Positions 8,858 to 17,803 of a stretch of 57,610 bases of DNA are shown here, in pieces (the first letter of the stretch is position 1; each line of letters opens with the position of its first letter). The notes below the pieces were generated by a model. That model saw nothing but the letters and a program-made list of their open reading frames with translations. It made no database searches and was not told where the DNA came from. The stretch spans positions 1 through 57,610 of the forward strand of contig JAGWXK010000003.1 of assembly GCA_018969905.1 (NCBI GenBank). The letters run 5' to 3'. The position numbers and the translations under genes were made by a program. Source of the DNA: Bdellovibrionales bacterium. Lineage in GTDB: Bacteria > Bdellovibrionota > UBA1018 > CAIMNF01.

Positions 8858-10139
8858 CAGTGATGAGCCAATCACCTGACTCCATCAAAAGGAGCACCCC
8901 CGAAAGGCACCCGATTCCGATCAGCATGGGACTCAGAGAACTTCTCTTTCCTGCAAGCAGATGAAGGGTTACATACGAAAAAATGCCCCAAAGAATCCCT
9001 TGAGTGATTGAAAAGGTGAATGGAATCAGAATGAGGGTCAGAAAGGCCGGGATCAATTCCTCAGGACCCGAAAGCGTTAGGCCAAGCACTGAGCGAAACA
9101 TCATCGCGCCGACCATGACAAGTACCGGTGCAGTGGCGTAGGACGGAATCAGACCCAAAATCGGCGCAAGAAAAAAGCAGGGAAGAAAACAAAGAGCAGT
9201 CACCACGGATGCCATACCGGACCTTCCCCCTGCCTCGATTCCAGCCGAACTTTCGATGTAGGCGGTACCGGCGGAGGTTCCGAAGGGTCCCGCAAGCATG
9301 GTAGCGAGTGAATCCACCAAAAGGCCCTGTCTGAGATTTTTTGGTTCTCCCTTTTCATCGACCAATCCAGTGGCATGGGAAACTCCGATCAGGGTCGAGA
9401 GCGAATCAAAAAGATCGGTAAACAGGATTGAGACGATGGCAGGGATCAGCGCGGGCTTCAGTGATCCAACAAGGTCAAGCTTGAGAAACACCGATTCAAA
9501 GTCGGGTAGGGACAGGAACTCCTTCGGGGCCTCGATCTTGCCCATGAATGCCGCCCCGAGGGTCACGGTCAGGATTCCCGCGATGAATGCGAGGGGATTT
9601 TTTTTCCGTGAAAGAATCACAATCACGGCAAGACCGAGAATTCCAAGACCTGCACGATGATCGAGTTTTGCAAGATGGACAAGGGTCACGGGGTCGGACT
9701 CAAGAAAGTGCGCGTTTTGCAGCCCGATGAAACTCAAGAATATCCCGATCCCGCCGGCAGAGGCGATCCGGATGGACGCCGGAATCGACTGGGCGATTTT
9801 CTCCCGAAGAGGTGTGATGGAGATGAGTAAAAAAAGAAACCCCGACCAGAACACCATTCCAAGTGCCGTGGGCCAGGCAATCCCGCGACCAAGGATGATC
9901 GAATACGTGAAAAAAGCGTTGATCCCCATCCCCGGTGCCACGGCAAAGGGGAGTTTTGCATAAAGGCCCATGAGCGCGGTCATCAAAAAACAAAGCAGAA
10001 CCGTTGCGGTCATCACGCCCGAAAAGCTGAGCCCAGTGCCATGGGTCGAGAGAATCGCAGGGTTCACCACCACGATGTAGGACATGGTGAAGAAAGTGGT
10101 GAGCCCACCGATCCAGTCGGATTTATCGATTGCCTTCAT
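8826..10139 (-). CDS. Purine permease, AzgA-like NCS2 family
   Basis: A 437-residue polytopic membrane protein with about 12-14 hydrophobic segments. The N-terminus (GGLTTFFTMSYIVVVNPAIL), the GMGINAFFTYS segment and the later TDLFDSLSTLIGVS segment are typical of the AzgA branch of NCS2 permeases, which import hypoxanthine, guanine and adenine by proton symport. The gene ends the minus-strand operon with moeB, mot1 and moaC-mogA, and overlaps moeB by an ATGA junction. Its position suggests that it supplies hypoxanthine or xanthine to the xanthine dehydrogenase encoded nearby. Exact substrate preference cannot be read from the sequence. Confidence 0.88.
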   Translation of the reverse strand: MKAIDKSDWIGGLTTFFTMSYIVVVNPAILSTHGTGLSFSGVMTATVLLCFLMTALMGLYAKLPFAVAPGMGINAFFTYSIILGRGIAWPTALGMVFWSGFLFLLISITPLREKIAQSIPASIRIASAGGIGIFLSFIGLQNAHFLESDPVTLVHLAKLDHRAGLGILGLAVIVILSRKKNPLAFIAGILTVTLGAAFMGKIEAPKEFLSLPDFESVFLKLDLVGSLKPALIPAIVSILFTDLFDSLSTLIGVSHATGLVDEKGEPKNLRQGLLVDSLATMLAGPFGTSAGTAYIESSAGIEAGGRSGMASVVTALCFLPCFFLAPILGLIPSYATAPVLVMVGAMMFRSVLGLTLSGPEELIPAFLTLILIPFTFSITQGILWGIFSYVTLHLLAGKRSSLSPMLIGIGCLSGVLLLMESGDWLITAILHKSQFRQ

Positions 10140-11191
10140 AAGCGTCTCCGGATGTCGTCAAGGGAGTCGCCAAGGAAACAAACCTCTGAGTTTCCATTTT
10201 TTCTGATCAGGGATACCGCCTGTCTTGCGCGGGTGCCGCTTCGACAGAAAAAAACTGCAGTTTTGCCGGCAGCATCGGGAGGCAGTGTGAATTGTCCGCG
10301 CGCATCAGAGATCACGGAGAGCGGAAGCGAACGGGTGCCTGAAACCGGAGATTCAAGTGTCTCGGATTCCTCGCGAACATCAAAGATCACGTATCGACTT
10401 CGCGAGGCAAGGATTTCACTAAGGGAAATCTCAGGATCCTCCCGCAAAAGCCACTCGGGATCCGCCTGTCCGCAGGCAAGGCATTCAGGATTCCTTCTGA
10501 CCCTGCGACTAAAAAAGCCGAGATTCCGGCCATCGATGCAGAGGAGACGGTTCCCGGGTTCCAGGCTTCCGCACAGCAACTTGATTGCCTGAAGCGCCTG
10601 GATCGAGCCTGCGATTCCAACCATGGGGCCAAGCACTCCGGCCTCTTCGCAGTTCTTGACCAGTGGGGAGGGCGCAACAGGATAAATGCACTGGTAGCAT
10701 GGAGATTCCGATTTCTGATCGCAGACCAGGACCTGGGCATCGAATGCTGTGACCCCGGCGAAGATCACGGGTTTTTGAAGATGAATTCCAAGCCGGTTCA
10801 AACGCGCCTTTGTCTCGTAACGATCCGTTCCATCGATCAGGAGATCATGATCCTTTGCCAAGCCTTGGGCATTTCCGGAATCCAGGAAAACAGCATGCGT
10901 CTCGATCTTGATGTCAGAATTGAGTTGGGTGAGATTCCTCTTTGCGGCATCAACCTTCAGAGAGCCCTCTTGATCTTCCCGAAACAAGACCTGACGGTGG
11001 AGATTCGTCTTTTCGACCCTGTCCCCATCGACAATGCCGATCCGACCAACTCCTGCTCCCGCAAGGTACTGGAGCACCGGGGAGGCCAGTCCTCCGCAGC
11101 CCACCATGAGGACCGAGGAGCGGGCAAGAACCTCCTGGCCCGGGGCTCCGATTTCGGGGAGTGTTCTTTGGCGCAGGTAACGATCAGGCAC
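10136..11191 (-). CDS. moeB: Molybdopterin-synthase adenylyltransferase MoeB fused to rhodanese
   Basis: A 351-residue protein. Residues 1-245 form the ThiF/MoeB/E1 adenylation domain: the GCGGLASPVLQYLAGAGVGRIGIVD nucleotide site, the DGTDRYETK segment, and two CxxC pairs (CYQC and CLAC) that bind structural zinc. Residues 255-351 form a rhodanese domain with the active-site loop CRSGTRA, so the persulfide cysteine is present. MoeB adenylates the C-terminal Gly of MoaD; the rhodanese part could deliver the sulfur, as in human MOCS3. The gene overlaps its neighbours on both sides and starts with GTG. In this island it would serve the MoaD/MoaE pair on the opposite strand. Confidence 0.92.
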   Translation of the reverse strand: MPDRYLRQRTLPEIGAPGQEVLARSSVLMVGCGGLASPVLQYLAGAGVGRIGIVDGDRVEKTNLHRQVLFREDQEGSLKVDAAKRNLTQLNSDIKIETHAVFLDSGNAQGLAKDHDLLIDGTDRYETKARLNRLGIHLQKPVIFAGVTAFDAQVLVCDQKSESPCYQCIYPVAPSPLVKNCEEAGVLGPMVGIAGSIQALQAIKLLCGSLEPGNRLLCIDGRNLGFFSRRVRRNPECLACGQADPEWLLREDPEISLSEILASRSRYVIFDVREESETLESPVSGTRSLPLSVISDARGQFTLPPDAAGKTAVFFCRSGTRARQAVSLIRKNGNSEVCFLGDSLDDIRRRL

Positions 11192-12308
11192 TGGCTTCCC
11201 CTTTTTTTCGGATTTTAAAGAGCCCGTAAATCAAAAACGCGGCACCGAGGACCCAGAGCAGATCGGATGTGAGAAAAATGATCAACACCGACAAACAAAG
11301 AAGGATGCGTCCCCTAAGGTCCCTGAGCAGGGGACCGGCAAGCTCCAGATGAAAAAAACCCACACATGCGATGATCGAGGAAAGCGCGAAGTTGTCCGTG
11401 CGGATCGCAAGACCCCGGGTGTGGATGAGCAACGAAAGCAAGAGAAGGCCTGCTCCGATGATCCAGTTCATTCGCTCCGTCGTAGCTCCACCCTTTGCAT
11501 GTGCGGTCGTGCCCCCCGAGCCATGACAGAAGGGAAGGCCCGGAACCAGCGCAGCAATGAGGTTTCCAGTTCCCACAAAGCACATGAGCCTTGGAATGGT
11601 GACACGCTCGCAGCTTTCTTTGAAGTAATGCTCGCTTGCCAGGCGGGCACCCGTGATCGAGTTGGCCGAGGTCAGAGCAAGCTGGGGGAGGAGAAGAGAT
11701 GCGACCATCCAGAAACTTTGTTTCAGCTCTCCGGAATGAGAGGGAGCAAAGTCAGTCACCAGGGTACCTGGTGGAAGGTGTTCGGAAGTGAGGGAGTTCA
11801 AAAAGAAGGCGAGTGCGAAAAAACCAAGGCTTGGGATCCGAAAACTGTAGTGAAGAAGCAGAATCATGAGCAAAAGCAAGCCCGATGAAATCGCTTGGAT
11901 GGGATCGACGGGGAGGGCCCGTTTTGCCTGAATCAACAGAAGAATCCCAAGCCCCGCCTGAACCGATCGAACCACGGGCTCCGGAATGGGGAGACTCCTG
12001 ACCTTGAGAAAAAAAAGAACAAGAAAAAAAACACCCAATAAGAATCCCGCAGCCCGGATCTCAAGCGCGCCCGCCCCTAGGGTGACCGAGGCGATGGCGA
12101 TGGATTTGAGCGGCTGCACGGGCATCGGGACCCGGAAGAAGCGTCCTGCAAGAATGTAGGTGAGACCCGCGCTTCCAATCAAAAGCGAAAGGGAAAAGCC
12201 AGGAATCCTGGCAAGAAACATCACAATCGGAAGCAAGATGGCACTGTCCGAAAAGGCTCCGAAAAAATCACCGGCCAGCGCGCGCATGGAGAAAGCAGAC
12301 TTCGTCAC
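11184..12308 (-). CDS. Molybdate transporter, MOT1 family
   Basis: A 374-residue polytopic membrane protein with about 10 hydrophobic segments. The PMPVQPLKSIA motif near residue 60 and a second conserved segment with PFCHGSGG near residue 245 are hallmarks of MOT1-type molybdate transporters related to SulP. It starts with GTG overlapping the moaC-mogA stop codon and overlaps moeB at its 3' end. Embedding a molybdate importer between cofactor genes makes the substrate assignment stronger than sequence alone. Sulfate transport is the main alternative. Confidence 0.87.
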   Translation of the reverse strand: MTKSAFSMRALAGDFFGAFSDSAILLPIVMFLARIPGFSLSLLIGSAGLTYILAGRFFRVPMPVQPLKSIAIASVTLGAGALEIRAAGFLLGVFFLVLFFLKVRSLPIPEPVVRSVQAGLGILLLIQAKRALPVDPIQAISSGLLLLMILLLHYSFRIPSLGFFALAFFLNSLTSEHLPPGTLVTDFAPSHSGELKQSFWMVASLLLPQLALTSANSITGARLASEHYFKESCERVTIPRLMCFVGTGNLIAALVPGLPFCHGSGGTTAHAKGGATTERMNWIIGAGLLLLSLLIHTRGLAIRTDNFALSSIIACVGFFHLELAGPLLRDLRGRILLCLSVLIIFLTSDLLWVLGAAFLIYGLFKIRKKGEASA

Positions 12309-13279
12309 GGGTGGGAGGCTCCCTTTTGGATTTTGAGTGCATGGGGGATCAAGGAAGCCACAGCTTCGAGACTTTCAACGGCACCTTTCGGACTTCCGGG
12401 AAGGGAGATCACAAGACTTCCCCGGATCAGGTAGGCCCCGGAACGCGAGAGCGGCGAGAGGTGGGTTTTTTTCAAGCCCTCGGAGCGCATCCGTTCTCCA
12501 AAGCCCGGAATGTGCTTTTTTGCCATGGTTTGGAGCGTTTCAGGGGTAATGTCCCGGGGACCGACTCCAGTGCCACCGGTGGTGAGAACCAGCTCGGCAC
12601 CCGAGGTGATCAACCCCTCAACCGCAGTCCGCAGTTCCTCCGCATCATCCGGAATCAGTCGGCTTCCGACCACTCTTGCTCCGAGAGCGGTCAGAAATCC
12701 CGCAAGTGCGGGTCCTGATTGATCCTCGGTCTCACCCCGCGCGCAGCGATCGCTCAAGGTGATGATGGCCGCCCGGACTTCCTTCCACGGGGCATTGCGT
12801 GTCGTTTGATTCGGTTCATCCGGGGTTTTTCTCCAGGTTCCGGACTTTCCGCCACTCTTCTCCAGGAGTTGAATGGAACCAAGCTCAAGCTCGGAATCAA
12901 TCCCCTTGGCAAGATCGTAAATGCAAAGAAGTGAGGCAGAGACGCCGCTTAAGGCCTCCATCTCGACACCCGTTTTTGCATGGGCGGTGACCCTGCAGTG
13001 AACGGTGACGCAGGCATCATCGAATGAAAAAGTCACACTGGCCGCATCCACGGGCAGCGGGTGACAGAGGGGGAGGATTTCGCTCGTTTTTTTCACGGCA
13101 AGAATGCCCGCCGCCTCGGCCAGGGGAAGAGCATTCCCCTTTGGAAGAAGACCCTCCCGGATCGCATGGATGGTGGATGGTTTTGCGAAAAATTTCCCCG
13201 TCGCGAGGCACTCCCGGCGGGTTACGGGCTTCTCGCCCACATTGACCATCGTAAACTCGGAAATTCCCTGATTTTTCAC
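12305..13279 (-). CDS. moaCB: MoaC-MogA/MoaB fusion for molybdenum cofactor synthesis
   Basis: A 324-residue bifunctional protein. Residues 1-155 are MoaC (cyclic pyranopterin monophosphate synthase), with the SEILPLCHPLPV and KTGVEMEALSGVS segments that carry the active-site residues. Residues 165-324 are a MogA/MoaB-type domain, with TTGGTGVGPRDITPE and the SLPGSPKGAVE loop, which binds molybdopterin and adenylates it before metal insertion. MoaC-MoaB fusions are known in other bacteria. It is the first gene of the minus-strand operon and is divergent from moaA, about 60 bases away. The start is GTG at 13279. Confidence 0.95.
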   Translation of the reverse strand: MKNQGISEFTMVNVGEKPVTRRECLATGKFFAKPSTIHAIREGLLPKGNALPLAEAAGILAVKKTSEILPLCHPLPVDAASVTFSFDDACVTVHCRVTAHAKTGVEMEALSGVSASLLCIYDLAKGIDSELELGSIQLLEKSGGKSGTWRKTPDEPNQTTRNAPWKEVRAAIITLSDRCARGETEDQSGPALAGFLTALGARVVGSRLIPDDAEELRTAVEGLITSGAELVLTTGGTGVGPRDITPETLQTMAKKHIPGFGERMRSEGLKKTHLSPLSRSGAYLIRGSLVISLPGSPKGAVESLEAVASLIPHALKIQKGASHP

Positions 13280-13338
13280 GTCCCTACCTTCGCAAACCCT
13301 ACCGACGAAATCAATTCAAACTGTGCGGGGATTGTGGC

Positions 13339-14331
13339 ATGCTCGGGGCGATGCTCACGGACGCATATGCTCGGAAATTCAGCTACTTGAGGTTGTCGAT
13401 CACCGAGAAGTGCAACTTCAGCTGCAAGTATTGTCTGCCCGAGGGGTACAAACCGTCGGCCCATGCCCCCGAACCGGAATTGAGTCTTTCCGAGATCCGA
13501 AATCTCCTGGCGGGCATTTCCCATGCCGGTTTTCGAAAAATCCGCATCACAGGCGGAGAGCCGACCTTGCGTCCGGACCTCCTGCAAATCATCGAGGCGG
13601 CTTCCGAAACCCCCGGGATTGAGATTCGCGCCCTCTCCACCAATGGCTGGAATCTCAGGTCGATTTCGAAAAAATTGAAACTCGCAGGTCTCACGCACTT
13701 GAACGTGAGTGTGGACAGCCTTGACCGGCAGCGGTTCTTGAAGCTCTGCGGACGCGATTCCCTTCACCTGGTTCTTGCGGGCATTGAGGAGGCTCTGGCC
13801 CTGCAGTTTGCGGGAGTGAAAATCAATGCGGTATTGCATCGTGATTCCGCCCAATCGGAGCTCGAACACTTCCTCGAGTATGTGAAATCAAGACCCCTCA
13901 CCGTGCGTTTCATTGAACTCATGCGAACCGGGGAGCGTGGCGAATATCGCGATCGGCATTTTTTGTCGGCAGGAGGGCTGAAACTTCACCTTCTTGCCCG
14001 CGGGTGGAAGCCACTCGAACGGGAACTCTCCTCGGGGCCTGCGCATGAGTTCTACCATCCGGACTTTTCCGGCCGAATCGGCCTGATTGCACCGCATTCG
14101 GATGGGTTTTGTGAATCCTGCAATCGTTTGCGGGTCACATCGCAAGGGAAGTTGAAGCTTTGCCTCTTTGGTGAGAAGGACGAATCCATCCGCCCCTTCC
14201 TGCAATCAAAGGAAGTTGCGCTCGGGTTGGACTTAAGGATTCAGCAGTTGCTCGTTCAAAAGCCCGGAGCCCATTTTCTCTCCGAGGGGCGAACCGGAGG
14301 AGCACGGAACTTTTCCGTGATGGGGGGCTGA
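13339..14331 (+). CDS. moaA: GTP 3',8-cyclase MoaA
   Basis: A 330-residue radical SAM enzyme that starts cofactor synthesis from GTP. The SAM cluster motif is CNFSCKYC near residue 30, followed by the ITGGEPTLR segment. The C-terminal second cluster is built by the FCESCNRLR pair plus a later Cys in LKLCLFGE. It ends with Gly-Gly as MoaA does, and that tail is needed for activity in the family. The N-terminus (LTDAYARKFSYLRLSIT) is strikingly like the enterobacterial enzyme. An ATG at 13351 would give a more usual start and is equally possible. The gene heads the plus-strand moaA-moeA-moaD-moaE-xdhABC unit. Confidence 0.96.
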   Translation: MLGAMLTDAYARKFSYLRLSITEKCNFSCKYCLPEGYKPSAHAPEPELSLSEIRNLLAGISHAGFRKIRITGGEPTLRPDLLQIIEAASETPGIEIRALSTNGWNLRSISKKLKLAGLTHLNVSVDSLDRQRFLKLCGRDSLHLVLAGIEEALALQFAGVKINAVLHRDSAQSELEHFLEYVKSRPLTVRFIELMRTGERGEYRDRHFLSAGGLKLHLLARGWKPLERELSSGPAHEFYHPDFSGRIGLIAPHSDGFCESCNRLRVTSQGKLKLCLFGEKDESIRPFLQSKEVALGLDLRIQQLLVQKPGAHFLSEGRTGGARNFSVMGG

Positions 14332-14338
14332 TTCAAAC

Positions 14339-15607
14339 ATGAATTCACTCATCAAATATGAAGATGCGATCCGGATTCTTAGGGAGTCTGCAAGGACCCG
14401 GACCCTCAGAACAGAAAAAGTACCGCTTCTTGAATCTCAAAACCGGGTGGTTGCCTGCGACCTGAACGCTGAGGAGTGCATTCCCGTTTACGACAACTCC
14501 GCGATGGATGGCTTTGCGCTTCGTTCGGGCGAGGTGGTTTCGGGACAGAATCTTCTCAAGGTTTCGGAGCAAAGAATTGCAGGAGATCTGCCGGGAGCAC
14601 CTCCGGTGAACAGTGTCGCGGTCCAGGTCATGACCGGTGCCCCGATGCCAAACGGCGGGTTTGACCTTGTGATCAAGATCGAGGACGTTCTGAAAATCGC
14701 GGATCCTGCCGGCGGATATTCCATTCAATTTGACTCTCTCCGTGCCAGTGGGGGGTTCGTCCGGAAAAAGGGATCGGACTACAAGCCGGGCGATCTTCTG
14801 GTTGCGCGGGGCACGCGGATTGATCCGAAAATGATTCTGGCGCTTGCCGCCCTTGGAGTCTCACGGGTTCCTGTATGCAAAAAACCAAAAGTTGCATTGA
14901 TCTCGACGGGCAACGAGCTTGTTGCTTTTGATGAACCCAGGGTTCCGGAAGGAGCGATCCGAAACTCGACTGGTCCTTTTTTGCTCGAGACCCTTAAGGC
15001 CTATGGCTGCGAGGTCCGGAATTTTGGAATCATCGGGGATGAGACTTCGGATCATCCTGTTGAGTTTGATCTTGCGCTTCGCTCCGCACTTTCCGAGGAG
15101 TTTGACCTGATTCTCACCACAGGTGCGGTATCCATGGGCGTTCATGACTTTCTGAGGACCTCGGTGGAGAAGGGCGGGGGAAGAATCCTGTTTCACGGCG
15201 TTGCGATACGGCCTGGAAAACCGGTGCTTTTTGCCGATTTTCCCGATCATCCCCGCACAAGCCTGCTTGGTCTTCCGGGAAATCCCGTATCGAGTGTCGT
15301 GGGTGCGGATTTTTTTGTGGCCCCGTTTCTGCGTACGCTCTTCGGAATGAAGGAAGGAGTGCTCTTTCAAGGCACGCTCACGGGACCTGTGCCCGAAACT
15401 CCAAAGGGACTGAGGGCCTTTCTTCGGGCACGTGTCTTTGCCTTGCCGGATGGGGCTCGTGGAGTCGAGATTCTTCCGGGGCAGGGGTCCTTCATGATTC
15501 ACTCCCTGTCCCAGGCGAATGCATGGGCCGTGGTCCCCGAGGAAGGCGGAATCGGGGAGGGAGACAGGATCCGATTTCAAATGTTTTCAGAAAGGATTGA
15601 TCCATGA
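14339..15607 (+). CDS. moeA: Molybdopterin molybdenumtransferase MoeA
   Basis: A 422-residue MoeA that inserts molybdenum into adenylylated molybdopterin. Visible signatures are DNSAMDGFAL near residue 55, QVMTGAPMPNG near 100, a TGNELV segment near 192, the TTGAVSMGVHDF metal-site region near 260, and the LPGNPVSS loop near 320. Domains I-IV have normal length. It starts 7 bases after moaA and shares an ATGA junction with moaD, so translation is probably coupled. Confidence 0.96.
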   Translation: MNSLIKYEDAIRILRESARTRTLRTEKVPLLESQNRVVACDLNAEECIPVYDNSAMDGFALRSGEVVSGQNLLKVSEQRIAGDLPGAPPVNSVAVQVMTGAPMPNGGFDLVIKIEDVLKIADPAGGYSIQFDSLRASGGFVRKKGSDYKPGDLLVARGTRIDPKMILALAALGVSRVPVCKKPKVALISTGNELVAFDEPRVPEGAIRNSTGPFLLETLKAYGCEVRNFGIIGDETSDHPVEFDLALRSALSEEFDLILTTGAVSMGVHDFLRTSVEKGGGRILFHGVAIRPGKPVLFADFPDHPRTSLLGLPGNPVSSVVGADFFVAPFLRTLFGMKEGVLFQGTLTGPVPETPKGLRAFLRARVFALPDGARGVEILPGQGSFMIHSLSQANAWAVVPEEGGIGEGDRIRFQMFSERIDP

Positions 15608-15885
15608 AGGTGGAAAGGCTCAGGCTCAGGGTTTTCGGAGTTCTCCGCAATTTTTCGGATGAGGATGGATTTTGGAATCTTGAACTGGAACACCCTGTGG
15701 AGATTGAAACCGGGGATGACTTAAAGGCGCTCATTGGCTCCTGCTATTCCTCCCGGAACCCCTCGTTTGATCCCGCGATTCTTGAGGAGTGCGCGCTTGC
15801 CGATGGTGAGTCCATTCTGGATCCCTCCGAAAAACTCGGCTCCTGCGACGGTCTTGCACTACTTCCCCCGGTGTGTGGAGGGTAA
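15604..15885 (+). CDS. moaD: Molybdopterin synthase small subunit MoaD
   Basis: A 93-residue beta-grasp ubiquitin-like protein that carries the thiocarboxylate sulfur for molybdopterin. It ends in CGG, as required for adenylation by MoeB, and has the LLPPVCGG C-terminal context. It is about 10 residues longer than usual, with an insertion around residues 20-30. The gene overlaps moeA by ATGA and lies 2 bases before moaE. Confidence 0.92.
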   Translation: MKVERLRLRVFGVLRNFSDEDGFWNLELEHPVEIETGDDLKALIGSCYSSRNPSFDPAILEECALADGESILDPSEKLGSCDGLALLPPVCGG

Positions 15886-15887
15886 AA

Positions 15888-16346
15888 ATGAATGCTTCGT
15901 TGAATCGGATCGAAATCGAAGTGAGTGATTCTCCCATCGGAGCGGATTCCATTTGCCTTCAGGAGTTCATCCGTCCCGACTGCGGAGCCTGTGATTTGTT
16001 TTTCGGGACAGTGCGGGGCCGGAATCACGGAAAAGACGTGGTAGCGGTGTCCTATGATGCGTTTGTTCCCCTGGCCCGCGCGGAGCTTCGGAGGATCGGC
16101 GAGGAGGCACTTGGGGCTGCAAACACGCAAGGAACAGTGGTGATCCGGCATCGGACCGGAAAACTCGCGGTGGGTGAACTCAGTGTCTTGATTGCAGTGT
16201 TCACTCCGCACCGGGCTCAGGCCTTTGAGGCCTGCCGGTTTGTGATTGAAGAGTTGAAAAAAAGGGCTCCGATCTGGAAAAAAGAGTTTTATCGGGATGG
16301 CGAGACAGAGTGGCTGAAGGGCCATTCCTTGTGTGGAGGCTTATGA
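15888..16346 (+). CDS. moaE: Molybdopterin synthase large subunit MoaE
   Basis: A 152-residue MoaE from the ATG at 15888, which has a good GGAGGG ribosome site. The family features FFGTVR with a following basic loop, YDAF, and the active-site lysines in LKKRAPIWKKE are all present. It acts with MoaD to put two sulfurs into the pyranopterin. The stop overlaps the xdhA start codon (ATGA), which ties cofactor supply to enzyme production. Confidence 0.94.
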   Translation: MNASLNRIEIEVSDSPIGADSICLQEFIRPDCGACDLFFGTVRGRNHGKDVVAVSYDAFVPLARAELRRIGEEALGAANTQGTVVIRHRTGKLAVGELSVLIAVFTPHRAQAFEACRFVIEELKKRAPIWKKEFYRDGETEWLKGHSLCGGL

Positions 16347-17803
16347 GAACAACGGTTGTTTTTTTTCTGAACGGAAAACGTCATGAAGTGGGATCGGACC
16401 AGGCCTTTCAAACTGTTTCGGATTTTCTTCGCTACGAGCGGGGACTTACGGGCACAAAAGTTGTGTGCGCTGAGGGTGACTGTGGCGCCTGCACCGTGCT
16501 GGTGTCGCGTTTTCGAGCAGGGAAGCTTCAGCCCTATCAATCCATCAACTCCTGCATCGCATATGTGTATTCCTTGCATCGAACCCATCTGATCACGGTG
16601 GAAGGATTGAAGAGGGGGCAGGAACTGCATCCAGTACAGGCGGCAATGGTCGAGAGGCAGGGCTCGCAGTGTGGCTATTGCACTCCGGGATTTGTTTGTT
16701 CCATGGCGCTCCTTGCCGAGGATGCGAAACGGGAGGGATTTCGCCCTGATGAAAAGAAGGTTCGGAATTACACAACCGGGAATCTTTGCAGATGCACCGG
16801 CTACGCCCCGATTCTTGAGGCCGGAGTGGCGATGGATCTTGACCGTGTTCAGGCGCTATCGTCTTTTTACGGCGATGACCGCATCGAAGCCGAATTTTCT
16901 GCGATTCGCGTCGAGGGAATCCGGATTCGGGGCGAGGGAAAGGAGGTTTTCCTCCCGATTGACCTCACTGAGGCTGTCCAAGAACGCGCAAGTGATCCTA
17001 CCGTTCGTTTGTCTGCCGGAACCACGGATCTTGGCGTGGTGTCCAATAAGGGAAAATTGAAACTGACCCGCTTGCTTTCACTGCAGGAGGTGGAGAGCTT
17101 GCATCTCATCAAGAAAACCGGAAACCGCATCCGGGTCGGAGCAAGGGCAAGTCTGCATCAGCTGGAGCGGAGTCTTGCGGACGAGTTCCCGGAATTTTCA
17201 AGGATGCTCAGGATCTTCGCGTCACCCCAAATCAAGAACTCGGCGACCCTCGTGGGAAATCTGATGAATGCATCCCCGATCGCCGACACCATTCCGTTCT
17301 TACGGGTGGCGGAAGTCCTGGTCTTGATCGCCTCGCCTCAGGGAGAAAGAAGGGTGGGGATCAATGACTTTATTCTTCCGGGTTACAAGAAACTTGATCT
17401 TAGGTCCGATGAACTGGTGGTTGGCATTGAGATCCCGCTTTCGGATCATCGCTACAAGCTCTACAAGGTTTCCAACCGCAAGGACCTCGATATTTCCGCC
17501 GTGACTTTTGCCGCCCGATACCGATTGAAAGACGGAGCATTCGAGAGTTTCTCCCTGGCTCTCGGAGGTGTCGGGGCGAGCGTGCTTCGGATGGGCGGGA
17601 TCGAAGCACAGGTGCTCGGAAAGCCGCTTTCGCTCAATCTCTTCCGGGCCCTTGCCAATACGCTCCCCGGGGAAATCACCCCGATCACCGATGTGCGCGG
17701 ATCGGCCGGATACCGTCTGAGGGTGGCGCAAAATCTCCTACTGAAATTTCATGATGACCTTGCAGTGGAAGAGGGACTTGGCATCAACGAGGCCTCCCTA
17801 TGA
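16343..17803 (+). CDS. xdhA: Xanthine dehydrogenase small subunit XdhA (2Fe-2S and FAD)
   Basis: From the ATG at 16343 the protein has 486 residues. The N-terminal 165 residues bind two [2Fe-2S] clusters: the plant-ferredoxin-type GDCGACTV loop and the CGYCTPGF...CRCTGY helical-bundle pairs. The remaining part is a CO-dehydrogenase-flavoprotein-like FAD domain with NSATLVGNLMNASPIADT. It passes electrons from the molybdenum site to NAD+ or another acceptor. It overlaps moaE and xdhB by ATGA junctions. Both cluster sets are intact. Confidence 0.96.
   Translation: MRTTVVFFLNGKRHEVGSDQAFQTVSDFLRYERGLTGTKVVCAEGDCGACTVLVSRFRAGKLQPYQSINSCIAYVYSLHRTHLITVEGLKRGQELHPVQAAMVERQGSQCGYCTPGFVCSMALLAEDAKREGFRPDEKKVRNYTTGNLCRCTGYAPILEAGVAMDLDRVQALSSFYGDDRIEAEFSAIRVEGIRIRGEGKEVFLPIDLTEAVQERASDPTVRLSAGTTDLGVVSNKGKLKLTRLLSLQEVESLHLIKKTGNRIRVGARASLHQLERSLADEFPEFSRMLRIFASPQIKNSATLVGNLMNASPIADTIPFLRVAEVLVLIASPQGERRVGINDFILPGYKKLDLRSDELVVGIEIPLSDHRYKLYKVSNRKDLDISAVTFAARYRLKDGAFESFSLALGGVGASVLRMGGIEAQVLGKPLSLNLFRALANTLPGEITPITDVRGSAGYRLRVAQNLLLKFHDDLAVEEGLGINEASL

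Noticed and set aside
14861-15580. A 239-codon open frame antisense to moeA
   Set aside because: moeA is certain on the plus strand, and the antisense product has no recognisable feature.
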